Program-made: the position numbers and the translations under genes
In this document: one piece after another, positions 51,916 through 61,109 of the stretch
How the letters are laid out: each line of letters starts with the position of its first letter
Position numbering within the stretch: position 1 is the first letter of the stretch
NCBI RefSeq assembly: GCF_900103325.1
Contig: NZ_FMXM01000003.1
Span: forward strand, 186,001-250,000
Direction of reading: 5' to 3'
Source of the DNA: Mesorhizobium qingshengii
GTDB lineage: Bacteria; Pseudomonadota; Alphaproteobacteria; Rhizobiales; Rhizobiaceae
DNA: 64,000 nucleotides
Notes under the pieces: model-generated
Seen by the model: only the letters and a program-made list of their open reading frames with translations
Database searches by the model: none
What the model was told of the DNA's origin: nothing

Positions 51916-52592
51916 AGATCAGCGTAGAGCGCGGCCGCGTTGTCGAAGGTGAAGCGCAGCGGCACCGAGCCCTCGACCTGCCAGGCGGTGACGGTCTCGC
52001 CGGCCAGCAGCCGGCAGGCGCCGTCGGTGTCGGTGACGGCGCCGCCATAGAGCCGGTTGGCGAGGTTGAGGATGCCGGTCTGGTGCATGGCCGCGCTGCC
52101 GCTGCCGCAGGCGTCCTTGACCAGCAGCACGCGAAAGCCCCTGCCTACGGCATCCTTGACCGACGCGTCGATGCAGGCCTCGGTCCAGACGCCGGCGATG
52201 ACCAGCCATTCGATCCCCCGCGCCTTGAGCTGATCGGCCGCCGGACCGGTGCGGAAAGCGCTGGCCTCGGCCTTGATCAGCAGCGCCTCGCCATCGACTG
52301 GCGCCACCTCATGGCAGATCCGCGTCAACGGATCGCTCTTGTCGGAGAAGGCCGACTTGCCGTCGGCACCCACCGGATGAAAAGGCCGGTCCTGGCTGTC
52401 GAGATCGACGATGTAGGCCCAGTGACAGAGCGGCACATGGTTTTGCCGCGCCGCCGCCTGCAGGCGCTGGACGTTGGCGAGGATGCCGGCAAAGCCCTCG
52501 ACCAGATAGCGCTTGTCCTGCCGGTGTTCCTCCTGCAGGTCGATGAACACCCCGGCCACCGTGCCGCGCTTGATGGAGATGGGGGCCTTCAT
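51912..52592 (-). CDS. isochorismatase-family cysteine hydrolase
   Basis: 226-aa hydrolase of amide or ester bonds. Catalytic triad visible: Asp18 in GVFIDLQ, Lys107 in LIKAEASAF, Cys140 in GVWTEACID. Members include nicotinamidase, N-carbamoylsarcosine amidase and biuret hydrolases; the exact substrate is unclear. Both ends overlap neighbours by four bases. Likely part of a catabolic pathway with the M24 protein and esterase. Confidence 0.88.
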   Translation of the reverse strand: MKAPISIKRGTVAGVFIDLQEEHRQDKRYLVEGFAGILANVQRLQAAARQNHVPLCHWAYIVDLDSQDRPFHPVGADGKSAFSDKSDPLTRICHEVAPVDGEALLIKAEASAFRTGPAADQLKARGIEWLVIAGVWTEACIDASVKDAVGRGFRVLLVKDACGSGSAAMHQTGILNLANRLYGGAVTDTDGACRLLAGETVTAWQVEGSVPLRFTFDNAAALYADL

Positions 52593-53884
52593 GCAAGAAA
52601 CTCATCCTCATAGGGAAAGCGCGACAGAAGCTCTGTACCCGTCTCGGTGATCAGGATCTCGTCCTCCAGCTTGACGCCCTCGCGGCCACCCTTCTCGCCG
52701 ATATAGCTTTCGACGCTCACCACCATGCCTGGCACGATATGGCCGTCGCGGCCATAGGTCTCGTAGTCCATGGCATGCGCGATGAACGGTGTCTCGCCAT
52801 GCATGCCGACGCCGTGCATCACCGACGTGTAGCGCTGGTCGACGAAGCGGTCCGGGATCTTCCACGCCTTTTCGGCGATCTCGCGGAAGGCCATGCCGGG
52901 TTTGACGATTCCGATGTTGTGCTGAACCTGGTCGTGCGCCATGCGGTAGAGCGACTTCTGGTAGGGCGTCGGCTTGCCCGGCCCGCAGCGGAAGGTGCGC
53001 GAGAAATCCGAATAATAGCCGTAGCAGCCGATGGTGTCGGTATCGAGCGCCAGCAATTCGCCGGGCCGGATCTTGCGGCCGCTGGCCTCGTTGAACCACG
53101 GATTGGTGCGCTGGCCGGAGGTCAGCAGCCGCGTCTCGATGAACTCGCCGCCCTGGCGGATGACCTCGCCATACATGATGGCGAACAGGTCGTTTTCGGA
53201 AACGCCGGGCTTGATCGCCTCGCGCACCGCATAGACGGCGGCTTCAGCGCCGGCCATCGACACCTGCAGGCATTTGACCTCTTCGGGCGTCTTCACCGCC
53301 CGCACCGCCAGGATCTCGCCCTGGCAATCCCGCACCTCGCAGCCGCGCTTTTCCAAGGCGAGCGCCTGCAGATGGCTGCAGCGGTCGAGCCCGAGCTTCA
53401 TCGAGCCGCCGCCATGCTGCTTCAAAAGTTCGGCGATCTCGTCGGCGAAGGGGCCGGCGGTCTCGTCGTCGCGCCCTGAGACCGACGACCAGACCAGCTT
53501 GGAAGGCCGCGCCTCGTCGATCGTGTCGAGCACCATCGAGACATGGTAGCTCTGCGGATATTCGAACAGAACGATCGGGCCGACAGTGGGGATGAAGAAA
53601 TAGCGGGTCGAGTTGCGCAGGAAATAGCCGAACATGTTGCGCGAGCCGGTGGCGTAGCGCTGGTTGTAAGGGTCGAACAGCACGACGCCGCCATAGCCGG
53701 CCTCGCGCATCCAGCCGCGCAGTTTGGCCAGCCGTCCCTTGCGCAAGGCATCCGCATCAATGAAGGACGGCTCGGTGTCCGACAGCCACATGCCGCCGGC
53801 CGGATCGGCCGCCGCGGGGTGGCGCATGCGGTCCTTGAAGTCGACATCTTCGGTGCTGTCGGGGTCGAATACGACGATGCTCAT
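52589..53884 (-). CDS. M24 metallopeptidase-fold protein, DddP-like
   Basis: 431-aa pita-bread protein: creatinase-type N-terminus (about 30-195) and M24 catalytic domain (about 200-431). Metal ligands are Asp281, Asp283, Asp293, His357, Glu392, Glu407. From memory this matches the DMSP lyase DddP ligands (295, 297, 307, 371, 406, 421) with a constant offset of 14, and GEFIETRLLTSGQRTNPWF is very DddP-like. But the position of the reported DddP catalytic Asp377 is Gly363 here, so DMSP cleavage is doubtful. Could be an Xaa-Pro-type peptidase or a lyase. First gene of the operon. Confidence 0.85.
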   Translation of the reverse strand: MSIVVFDPDSTEDVDFKDRMRHPAAADPAGGMWLSDTEPSFIDADALRKGRLAKLRGWMREAGYGGVVLFDPYNQRYATGSRNMFGYFLRNSTRYFFIPTVGPIVLFEYPQSYHVSMVLDTIDEARPSKLVWSSVSGRDDETAGPFADEIAELLKQHGGGSMKLGLDRCSHLQALALEKRGCEVRDCQGEILAVRAVKTPEEVKCLQVSMAGAEAAVYAVREAIKPGVSENDLFAIMYGEVIRQGGEFIETRLLTSGQRTNPWFNEASGRKIRPGELLALDTDTIGCYGYYSDFSRTFRCGPGKPTPYQKSLYRMAHDQVQHNIGIVKPGMAFREIAEKAWKIPDRFVDQRYTSVMHGVGMHGETPFIAHAMDYETYGRDGHIVPGMVVSVESYIGEKGGREGVKLEDEILITETGTELLSRFPYEDEFLA

Positions 53885-54128
53885 GGGTGCTTGGCCTTGG
53901 GTCTGGTTGCGAGGTCGGAGCATGGCGCAGGAGGGACGGCAGCATTGTGCGGAAAACCGCGTGTGTTGTGCCGGATGCCGCTGCACCCTAGGCCAGAGCC
54001 CATCAGCCGAACGATCGGTTCGGCCCATGGCAGACAGTCATCGGAACTGCCTCGCATGAAGGTAGAGCGATAGTTCGCGCGCGTGCCGACCCCAATGAAA
54101 GAAGTGAAGCCGGAAGAACCAATGCGCG

Positions 54129-54482
54129 TCATGAGGCCCTATGGTCCGCCAGCCAGACCACCTGACGCATCTCCAAGGTCAGGTCCGCTAGGTCATCGAT
54201 TGCGTCGCCCATCATCGCTGCATCCTCTCGTGATGCAGTCGGGTCGGAAACTGGATAGTGGCCGTGATCCGGAAAGCGGCGCGCCACTTCCTCATAAAGC
54301 GTTGCTCCGTCGAACCTGGGCGCCTTCAAATCCGTGTCCGAGGGGCCTGCGTCAGGCGTGTGATGGTAAGCGAACACAAGCCGGTCCAATGCCTCGAGGA
54401 GCGCCTCGTCGCTCGGAGCCTCCCCGCCCCAGACAACGGTGAGAAAGTGCCGGGCTGCTTCTATCGCTGGTGACTTGTCCAT
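54129..54482 (-). CDS. hypothetical protein, DUF5063-like
   Basis: 117-aa acidic protein: IEAARHFLTVVWGGEAPSDEALLEALDRLVFAYHHTPDAG near the start and AMMGDAIDDLADLTLEMRQVVW near the end. It looks like DUF5063-type proteins, but I cannot be sure. The ATG at 54482 directly follows a TTG; no strong ribosome site. Alone between the M24 operon and the GlxA-type regulator. Confidence 0.6.
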   Translation of the reverse strand: MDKSPAIEAARHFLTVVWGGEAPSDEALLEALDRLVFAYHHTPDAGPSDTDLKAPRFDGATLYEEVARRFPDHGHYPVSDPTASREDAAMMGDAIDDLADLTLEMRQVVWLADHRAS

Positions 54483-54567
54483 CAACGAACGCTTGCATGG
54501 TGCGCTAGTTCATTCAATGTCTGCTTTCCACCCATCTCAGCCGTCGGGGGCAAACAGCTAGATTGTC

Positions 54568-55536
54568 CTAATGCCTTCGCGCCAGTTTCGGCGGATGGCC
54601 ATGCTCCTCGCGAAAAGCCCGGGCAAAGCTCGACATCGAGGCAAAGCCGCAGGCCAGCGCCACGTCGCGCACGGCAAGCGTCGAATGCGCCAGCAGATCG
54701 GCGGCGCGTTTCAGCCGCAGCCGCCGGTAATAGCCATTGGGCGAGATGGCGAGTTCGGAGCGGAAGGAGCGTTCGAGCTTGTCGGACGACACGCCGAGCC
54801 GCGCCGTCAGCTCGGCCATGCCGAGCCGCTCCTCGACCGCATCCTCCATGATGGCGATGGCCGACAGCACCAGCTCGTTCTGGACGCCGGTGCGCAGGCG
54901 CAGCGGCATCAGCTTGCGGTCCACGCTCGATCGCAGCGGGCTGTGCACGAACCATTCGGCGACGCCGGCGGCAAGCTCGGCGCCGTAATCATTGGTGATG
55001 ATCTCCAGCATCATGTCGAGGCTGCCGACGCCGCCGGCCGAGGTGAAGCGCTTGCGGTCGATGACATAGAGGTCGCGCCGCAGTTCGATGTTGGGGAAGG
55101 CCTCGGTGAAGGCGGCCTGGCTGGTCCAGTGCAAGGTGCAGGCATGGCCGTCGAGCAGGCCAGCGCGGGCGAGGAAGAAGGCGGCATCGGCCACCGCGCC
55201 GATATGGGCGCCATTGCGCAGGCTGCGGCGGATCCAGCTTGCCGCGTCCTCGGCGACGAGATGATCGGCATCGCCGCCCGAGCAGACGACGATGCGGTCG
55301 ACCTTCGGCGCGTCCTCGGCATAGAAGCCCGGCTGGATGACGACGCCGTTCGATGCCTCGACCGGACCCTGGGTCGCGCCGACGATGATCCAGCGGTAGC
55401 ACTGCCGCTTCGCCAGGACATTGGCGGCGCGCAGCGGCTCGATGACGGAACTGAACGCCATCATCGGAAAGCCGGGGAACACCAGCACCGCGAAGGTGAG
55501 GGGCTCGGTGGGCTTTGGGGGTTCGCGCGTGGCCAT
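54568..55536 (-). CDS. GlxA-family AraC regulator (DJ-1/PfpI-like domain plus AraC HTH)
   Basis: 322-aa regulator. N-terminal DJ-1/PfpI-like domain (about 10-180: TFAVLVFPGFPMMAFSSVIEPLRAAN, VVCSGGDAD, SAGGVGSLDMML) and C-terminal AraC HTH (about 215-322: LTARLGVSSDKLERSFRSELAISPNGYYRRLRLKRAADLLAHSTLAVRDVALACGFASMSSFARAFREEHG). Ligand unknown; homologues control choline/glycine-betaine or arginine catabolism. The ATG at 55536 is chosen over an upstream in-frame one. Confidence 0.87.
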   Translation of the reverse strand: MATREPPKPTEPLTFAVLVFPGFPMMAFSSVIEPLRAANVLAKRQCYRWIIVGATQGPVEASNGVVIQPGFYAEDAPKVDRIVVCSGGDADHLVAEDAASWIRRSLRNGAHIGAVADAAFFLARAGLLDGHACTLHWTSQAAFTEAFPNIELRRDLYVIDRKRFTSAGGVGSLDMMLEIITNDYGAELAAGVAEWFVHSPLRSSVDRKLMPLRLRTGVQNELVLSAIAIMEDAVEERLGMAELTARLGVSSDKLERSFRSELAISPNGYYRRLRLKRAADLLAHSTLAVRDVALACGFASMSSFARAFREEHGHPPKLARRH

Positions 55537-55601
55537 GGCGCTACAATTCGGGCGAATGGGGTTTGGGGTCAATTGGGCCGGTGATCCATATCACCAGATG
55601 T

Positions 55602-55789
55602 CAGCGCTGCCCCTCACCTGCCTGCCGGCATCCTCTCCCCGTATAGGGACGGGGAGAGGGGTGCTGTTGTCGACGCTTTCGCCAATCGCAAGCGTTGCAA
55701 GAAAAGCGGCGAGGCCACGGCCAGCTACTTTCTCCCCGTCCCTATACGGGGAGAAATGCCCGGCAGGGGAATGAGGGGCGGCGCCAGCT
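55602..55789. repeat. mosaic-type palindromic repeat, type B (third copy)
   Basis: GCGCTGCCCCTCACCTGCCTG and CTCTCCCCGTATAGGGACGG on the left, CTTTCTCCCCGTCCCTATACGG and GGCAGGGGAATGAGGGGCGGCGC on the right. About 90 percent like 48604-48790. Between the GlxA-type promoter and cystathionine gamma-lyase 3' end. Confidence 0.75.
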
Positions 55790-55828
55790 TCGGCGATTGC
55801 CAATATCGGCGGGAGCGATACCGTCCCC

Positions 55829-57022
55829 TCAACCCCCCAGCGCCTGCTCCAGATCGGCGATCAGGTCATCGCCATCCTCGATCCCCGCCGACAACCGCAC
55901 CAGCGAATCGGAAATGCCGATCTCGGCGCGCTTCTCGGCCGGAATGGAGCCATGCGTCATCAGCGCCGGATGCTCGATCAGGCTCTCCACACCGCCGAGG
56001 CTTTCGGCGAGCGTGAACAGCTGCGTGCGTTCGAGGAAGCGTTTTGTCCCGGCAAGGTCGCGGTCGAGCACGGCGGTGATCATGCCGCCGAAGGCATGCA
56101 TCTGCTGGACGGCGATGGCGTGCTGCGGGTGGCTGGCGAGGCCGGGATAGATGACGCGGCGCACATCCTTGCGGCCTTCCAGCCATTGCGCGATTTTCAG
56201 CCCATTGGCGGAATGGCGCTCCATCCTGAGCGCCAGCGTCTTCAGGCCGCGCAGGGCGAGAAAACTGTCGAACGGGCCCGAGATGGCGCCGATGGCGTTC
56301 TGCAGGAATTTCAGCTGGGCGGCCAAATCCTTGTTGTCGCCGACCACGGCGACGCCGCCGACCATGTCGGAATGGCCGTTGAGGTACTTGGTCGTCGAAT
56401 GGACGACGATGTCGATGCCAAGCTCCAGCGGCCGCTGCAGGTAGGGGCTGCAGAACGTGTTGTCGGCGACCGTGAGCACACCCTTGCGCCTGGCCAGGGC
56501 GGCGACGCCTTCAAGGTCGACGATGCGCAGCAGCGGGTTGGTCGGCGTCTCGACCCAGAGCAGTTTCGTCTCCGGCCGGATCGCCGCCTCGACGGCGGCA
56601 AGGTCGGTGAAGTCGACAAAGCTGACCTGGAGGCCCGCCGAGCGTTTGCGCACCCGCTCCATCAGCCGGAAGGAGCCGCCATAGATGTCGTCGGTGGCGA
56701 CGATGTGGGCGCCGGAATCGAGCAGCTCGAGCACGGTGGCGATCGACGCCAGGCCGGAAGCAAAGGCAAAGGCGGCCGAGCCGCTTTCGAGGTCGGCCAC
56801 GGCGCGCTCGAAGGCAAAGCGGGTCGGGTTCTGGCTGCGGGCATATTCGAAACCCTTGTGCACGCCGGGCGACTGCTGGCCGTAGGTCGAGGTGGCATAG
56901 ATCGGCACCATCACCGCGCCGGTCAGCGGGTCGTGGCTCTGGCCGCCATGGATGGTGCGGGTCGAGAAGGCCAGGCGGTTCTTGCCTGTTGATGGGCCGG
57001 ATGGCGGTGTGCTGCTGGTCAT
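55829..57022 (-). CDS. cystathionine gamma-lyase / gamma-synthase family PLP enzyme
   Basis: 397-aa Cys/Met metabolism PLP enzyme. PLP lysine Lys212 in HSTTKYLNGHSDM; cofactor residues TSTYGQQSPG, FASGLASI, DNTFCSPYLQRPLELG. Paired by a 4-base overlap with cystathionine beta-synthase, which makes reverse transsulfuration (homocysteine to cysteine) the likely role, so gamma-lyase is preferred over MetB-type synthase. Sequence alone does not exclude synthase activity. Second gene of the operon. Confidence 0.9.
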   Translation of the reverse strand: MTSSTPPSGPSTGKNRLAFSTRTIHGGQSHDPLTGAVMVPIYATSTYGQQSPGVHKGFEYARSQNPTRFAFERAVADLESGSAAFAFASGLASIATVLELLDSGAHIVATDDIYGGSFRLMERVRKRSAGLQVSFVDFTDLAAVEAAIRPETKLLWVETPTNPLLRIVDLEGVAALARRKGVLTVADNTFCSPYLQRPLELGIDIVVHSTTKYLNGHSDMVGGVAVVGDNKDLAAQLKFLQNAIGAISGPFDSFLALRGLKTLALRMERHSANGLKIAQWLEGRKDVRRVIYPGLASHPQHAIAVQQMHAFGGMITAVLDRDLAGTKRFLERTQLFTLAESLGGVESLIEHPALMTHGSIPAEKRAEIGISDSLVRLSAGIEDGDDLIADLEQALGG

Positions 57023-58443
57023 CGTGCGCGCCTCAAATGGTTGATCAGGTCGATGCGGGTTATCAGGCCGACGAACTCGTCGCCGTCGAAGATGATGGCG
57101 ACCTCGTTGCGGTCGAACACCGGCAGCAGTGCGTCCAGCGTCTGGCTGGCCTGCAGCGTGTGCAAATTGGAGGTCATCGCGGTGCGCACCGGGCCGTTGA
57201 AACGCTCCCAGCGGCCGTCATAGGGACCGTCGACCTTGGCCAGGATATCGCTTTCGTCGACGATGCCGACCAGCTTGCCATTGTCGAGCACCGGCAGCTG
57301 CGAAACATCGGAGCGGCGCATGCGGCCATAGGCATTGAGCAGGCTTTCGTCAGGCCCGACAAAAACGGTGTCGCCGGTACGGTGCGAGCGCATCACCAGG
57401 TCGCGCAGATCGCCATGCTGTTCGTGCTCGGCCAGTCCCTGCTCGGCCAGCCAGAAATCATCGAACACCTTCGACAGATATTTGTTGCCGCTGTCGCAGA
57501 CGAAGGTGACGACCCGCTTTGGCACGGTCTGTTCGCGGCAATAGCGCAAGGCGGCCGACAGCAGCGTGCCTGACGACGAGCCGGCGAGAATGCCTTCCTT
57601 CGACAGGAGATCGCGGACCGCCAGCATGCTCTGCTTGTCCGATATGGAATAGGCCTTCTTGACCAGCGACAGATCGGCATTGGGCGGCACGAAATCCTCG
57701 CCTATGCCTTCCACCGTCCAGCTGCCGGCCTCTTCCATCTTGCCGGTCTTGATCAACGGCGCCAGCACCGAGCCGACCGGATCGGCGAGCACCATTTCGG
57801 TCTTGGGCGATACTTTCGCGAAGTAGCGACCGAGCCCGGTCAGCGTGCCGCCGGAGCCGACGCCGACGACCACCGCGTCGACATCGCCGTCGAGCTGGGC
57901 GAAGATTTCCGGGCCGGTGGTGGTTTCATGCGCCAGCGGGTTGGCCGGATTGGCGAACTGGTTGGCATAGAAGGCGCCGGGTATTTCGGCAGCGATCTTC
58001 TCGGCCATGTCCTGGTAATATTCGGCATGGCCCTTGCCGACATCGGAGCGCGTCATGCGCACCTCGGCGCCCAGCGCGCGCAGGTGCTGGATCTTCTCGC
58101 GCGACATCTTGTCGGGCACGACGAGCACGATGCGATACCCCTTGGGGATGCCAACCTGCGCGAGGCCGAGGCCGGTATTGCCGGCGGTCGCCTCGACGAT
58201 GGTGCCGCCTGGCCTGAGCTTGCCCTGTTTCTCGGCGGCGGCGATCATCGACAGCGCGATGCGGTCCTTGATCGAGCCGCCGGGGTTCTGGCTTTCGAGC
58301 TTGATGAACAGCCGGCACTTGCCGGTGTCGAACCTGGTCAGCTCGACCACCGGCGTCTGGCCGATCAGGTCGAGAACCGACTTATAGGGCGGACGCAGGC
58401 GCGACGACGCGCTCTCGGGTGCGGCGATCTTGCGCTCGCTCAT
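57019..58443 (-). CDS. cbs: cystathionine beta-synthase
   Basis: 474-aa PLP enzyme condensing homocysteine and serine to cystathionine. PLP lysine Lys59 in [15 protein letters not shown] loop near residue 90; [14 protein letters not shown] near 192. A C-terminal pair of CBS domains (about 345-474: [64 protein letters not shown]) may bind adenosyl ligands, although SAM control is not shown for bacteria. Upstream, TCTATCTT at 58524-58531 matches the cysK repeats. Confidence 0.92.
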   Translation of the reverse strand: MSERKIAAPESASSRLRPPYKSVLDLIGQTPVVELTRFDTGKCRLFIKLESQNPGGSIKDRIALSMIAAAEKQGKLRPGGTIVEATAGNTGLGLAQVGIPKGYRIVLVVPDKMSREKIQHLRALGAEVRMTRSDVGKGHAEYYQDMAEKIAAEIPGAFYANQFANPANPLAHETTTGPEIFAQLDGDVDAVVVGVGSGGTLTGLGRYFAKVSPKTEMVLADPVGSVLAPLIKTGKMEEAGSWTVEGIGEDFVPPNADLSLVKKAYSISDKQSMLAVRDLLSKEGILAGSSSGTLLSAALRYCREQTVPKRVVTFVCDSGNKYLSKVFDDFWLAEQGLAEHEQHGDLRDLVMRSHRTGDTVFVGPDESLLNAYGRMRRSDVSQLPVLDNGKLVGIVDESDILAKVDGPYDGRWERFNGPVRTAMTSNLHTLQASQTLDALLPVFDRNEVAIIFDGDEFVGLITRIDLINHLRRAR

Positions 58444-58523
58444 ATCGATGCTCCATGATCAAGCGACCGCCTCGGGGCAGAGCGGCAGCGTATCCTCTTT
58501 TCCAGTCCTTTACAGTCGGAAAG

Positions 58524-58531
58524 AAGATAGA
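58524..58531 (-). promoter_or_regulatory. TCTATCTT motif upstream of cbs
   Basis: On the minus strand, TCTATCTT lies 80 bases before the cbs start (58443). The same octamer is repeated in front of cysK at 866-897. Single copy here, so support is modest. Confidence 0.35.
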
Positions 58532-58634
58532 TCGTACCAATCAACCGGCCAGATGAGGAATGAAATTCCGGCTTGTGGCTGGGGTCTCAACCTAAACGCT
58601 ACTGCCGCACTCCGTCACACCGGCATCAATGCCT

Positions 58635-59969
58635 TCACCCCAGCAGCTGCTTGCTCAGCCTGGCGCATTGAACGCGGATGTCGGGAATGGCGTCGATCTC
58701 GAAGAAGGTGCCGCGCGTCAGCGGGCCGACCGCCAGGAGCTTGGCCGAAGCGCTCCCGTCGCCGGCGATGATCTCGCAATTGGCTGACACATCGAGGCCG
58801 ATGCGAAGGGGATCCGGCCGTGCCAGGCCGCGATCGACCAGCGAGCGCACCACGCTGTTCGACGAGGTCGAGATGTCCCTGACAATGCCGGAGCAATCAT
58901 AGATGCGGGCGACGTCGAATGTCTCGAGGCGCTGCGTGTGGCGCGACTGGACCTCCACGGTGAACCCGTCAGCCGCGATGATGCCGACGACGCGCCCGGC
59001 GACCAGGCGGATGCGGCCGGACTGCACCGCCTCGGTCACGCGGGCGTAGACTTCGGGCGCCATGCGATGGCGGTGAATATCCCACCAGGCCTTGGTATGC
59101 TCGACGAAGCGGCGCTTGGCCGAGGATGGCCAGTTCTGCCAGATCTTCTGGTTGAACGGCCGCAGGCCGTCGACGACGTCGCGCCAGTCGATGCCGGCCT
59201 TCTGGTTTTCCCTGATCAGGTCGCGGAACCAGCCGACGAAATAGGAAAGCTGGGTGCCGAGCGGAATGTCGGCGACATCGAGCTTGATCGGATTGCCCTT
59301 GCGGTGCGGCGAGGGCAGCAGGCCGCGCCGGGATACCGCGATGATGTCGCCGCGATGGCCACGCTGCTCCAGGGAAAGGAATGCGTCGACCATGCTGAGA
59401 CCCGTGCCCAGCACCATGACGCGGCTGTCGGGGGGCAGCGCCGTGTCGGCCTCCGAGCCCATCCGGATCGCGTGCCCTTGCGCCGACTCCTCGTCGTGGC
59501 CGGTGGCCAGCACGGCGAGATGGGCGACGACGCTGGTGCCGTTGGCGAGAGCGACTTCGACGCCCGATGCGGTGGGCGTGATGGAGAGGCTTTCCTCGCG
59601 GATCAGGCGAAGCCGACCCGTCGCTTGTTCGCGCACCTCGAGATCGTCCAGCAACTCCCCGAGATAGCGGGCGTAGACGCCGCGCGGCGCATAGACCGGC
59701 GCCTGTTCCGGGGTGGCCAGGCCGCGCTCCAGCAGCCAGCGCCAGAAATTGCCGGGATCGTCGGCATAGGCGCTCATGCCGGCCGCGCTGACATTGAGAA
59801 CATGCGCCGAGAGCAGCGTCGAATAGGCGATGCCCTGGCCGAAATGCGGGCGCTTCTCGATCAGCGTGACGCGCAGATCGGGGTTGGGCGATTTCAGCAG
59901 ATGCGCGGCCAGCACGACGCCGCTGGCGCCGCCGCCGACAATGATGATGGAGTTCGCGCGCCCGGTCAT
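58635..59969 (-). CDS. FAD/NAD(P)-binding protein (NAD_binding_9 type)
   Basis: 444-aa flavoprotein. N-terminal Rossmann GGGASGVVLAAHLL (about 12-25), a second nucleotide motif VLGTGLSMVDAFLSLEQRGH, and the conserved IYDCSGIVRDISTSS and AVGPLTRGTFFEIDAIPDIR typical of PF13454 proteins of unclear reaction. It starts 31 bases after the Rrf2 gene and is probably co-transcribed with it, which hints at a sulfur- or redox-linked role. Confidence 0.82.
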   Translation of the reverse strand: MTGRANSIIIVGGGASGVVLAAHLLKSPNPDLRVTLIEKRPHFGQGIAYSTLLSAHVLNVSAAGMSAYADDPGNFWRWLLERGLATPEQAPVYAPRGVYARYLGELLDDLEVREQATGRLRLIREESLSITPTASGVEVALANGTSVVAHLAVLATGHDEESAQGHAIRMGSEADTALPPDSRVMVLGTGLSMVDAFLSLEQRGHRGDIIAVSRRGLLPSPHRKGNPIKLDVADIPLGTQLSYFVGWFRDLIRENQKAGIDWRDVVDGLRPFNQKIWQNWPSSAKRRFVEHTKAWWDIHRHRMAPEVYARVTEAVQSGRIRLVAGRVVGIIAADGFTVEVQSRHTQRLETFDVARIYDCSGIVRDISTSSNSVVRSLVDRGLARPDPLRIGLDVSANCEIIAGDGSASAKLLAVGPLTRGTFFEIDAIPDIRVQCARLSKQLLG

Positions 59970-60000
59970 GCGCAGGACAGCCTTGTGCGAAACGCCGGCG

Positions 60001-60504
60001 TCAGGCCTGGAGTTTCACCAGGACCGGAAGGGCGTCCATGCCGCTCGCGACCGGCAGGTCGTCGATGTCCCGCGCGACCGCAAGGTCGTCGATGACGATA
60101 TCGCGCATTTCGGCGAGGCTGCGCTGATCGAGCACCTCGGCGATCGCCTGCCGGACCTCGAGCATCAGATGTCGGACTTGGCATGTCGCCTCGCTGCAGT
60201 CTTCACAGCGCTGGTACTGGGTGCGGCTGGCGCAGGGAATGGGTGCCAGCGGCCCGTCGAGGACACGCACGACATGGCCGACCTTGACCTCGTCGGCCGG
60301 CCGGGCCAGGCGATAGCCGCCATCCTTGCCCTTGCGGCTCTGGACGAAGCCGGCATTGCGCAGCTCGCCCAGGATGGCGTCGAGGAATTTCTTCGGGATG
60401 TTGTTGCCCGTCGCGATGTCGTTGACGAAAGCGAGCTGGCCGGCCGGCAATTGCGCGAGGTGCACAAGCGCCTTGAGGCCGTATTTGCCCTTTTTTGTGA
60501 GCAT
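60001..60504 (-). CDS. Rrf2-family transcriptional regulator
   Basis: 167-aa winged-helix regulator: MLTKKGKYGLKALVHLAQLPAGQ at the start, IPKKFLDAILGELRNAGFVQSRKGKDGGYRLARP as recognition helix and wing. Four cysteines in IPCASRTQYQRCEDCSEATC suggest Fe-S binding as in IscR, or redox sensing. A member of this family, CymR, controls cysteine genes in Bacillus with CysK as partner. Operon with the FAD protein; cbs operon downstream. A TAGATAA-N12-TTATCTA dyad lies about 95 bases upstream. Confidence 0.87.
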   Translation of the reverse strand: MLTKKGKYGLKALVHLAQLPAGQLAFVNDIATGNNIPKKFLDAILGELRNAGFVQSRKGKDGGYRLARPADEVKVGHVVRVLDGPLAPIPCASRTQYQRCEDCSEATCQVRHLMLEVRQAIAEVLDQRSLAEMRDIVIDDLAVARDIDDLPVASGMDALPVLVKLQA

Positions 60505-60597
60505 GAAATCAAAATTTCTCTGTCATGCGACGGTGTGGAACCATCGGCGCCAAAACAGCTGGCGCTCCGGGATTTCCTCGCGATCAGGCTGTCATCA

Positions 60598-60623
60598 TAG
60601 ATAAATTCTAGCGACATTATCTA
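60598..60623 (-). promoter_or_regulatory. TAGATAA-N12-TTATCTA dyad upstream of the Rrf2 gene
   Basis: TAGATAA (60598-60604) and TTATCTA (60617-60623), 7-bp perfect arms, 94 bases before the Rrf2 start. It resembles the TATCT core of the cysK/cbs motifs and may be an autoregulatory site. Confidence 0.5.
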
Positions 60624-60860
60624 CAAGCCGAGAAATGTTCATTTTTGTTTCGTTTTCAAGCCGCCGCGGCCAATTCGACACATCTCTGTGGCGTTGGGAG
60701 CACGAGGGGCCGCTGCACAAGCAGCACCGCAGCCGCGTCACCATCGGCCAGATCGAGGCCGGCGGCGACCGGGAATGCGCCGAGACGTTGTGTTCCGCAG
60801 GCAGGCCGGAGGTTGCCGACCGTGAGGTGATTCATCGTCGTTCTCACTCCCTAATGTCTA

Positions 60861-60877
60861 TAAGAATACTATTCTTA
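60861..60877. promoter_or_regulatory. TAAGAAT-ACT-ATTCTTA palindrome
   Basis: Perfect 7-bp arms with a 3-bp spacer in an AT-rich pocket. It lies in front of a small minus-strand frame (60656-60847). Regulator unknown. Confidence 0.4.
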
Positions 60878-61109
60878 ATGCCGAACACATGGAAGCTCAT
60901 TCCAATTCGTGGGCTGACAATGCACGAATTCACCGAATTTGTGAGGTGATGGAGAAAAGCCGTAGAGCGAGGATCGCTGTCGCCTATCCAGCTCTCTGCC
61001 GCACTACCTGTTGCAGAGATGGTCACTGTCAGTCGTTAAATCCGGTCTGCAAACCTCACGCACGCGACCTTTCCAGCAAACCGTTTCGACCGGGAGGGAT
61101 CGGTCCGTG

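Larger units (their letters stand above)
60505..61109. other. 605-base region with dyads but no clear gene
   Basis: Between Rrf2 and the Met/His-rich protein gene. A 63-codon minus-strand frame at 60656-60847 (MNHLTVGNLRPACGTQRLG from 60835) is possible but unlike anything I know. Two inverted repeats are listed separately. Lower GC than the neighbours. Confidence 0.5.

Noticed and set aside
52589..53884. Calling the M24 protein a DMSP lyase (DddP)
   Set aside because: The position matching the reported catalytic Asp is Gly363, and the operon context does not point to DMSP.
60656..60847. 63-codon minus-strand frame
   Set aside because: No family, composition not convincing; only the palindrome upstream is suggestive, so it was not listed as a gene.
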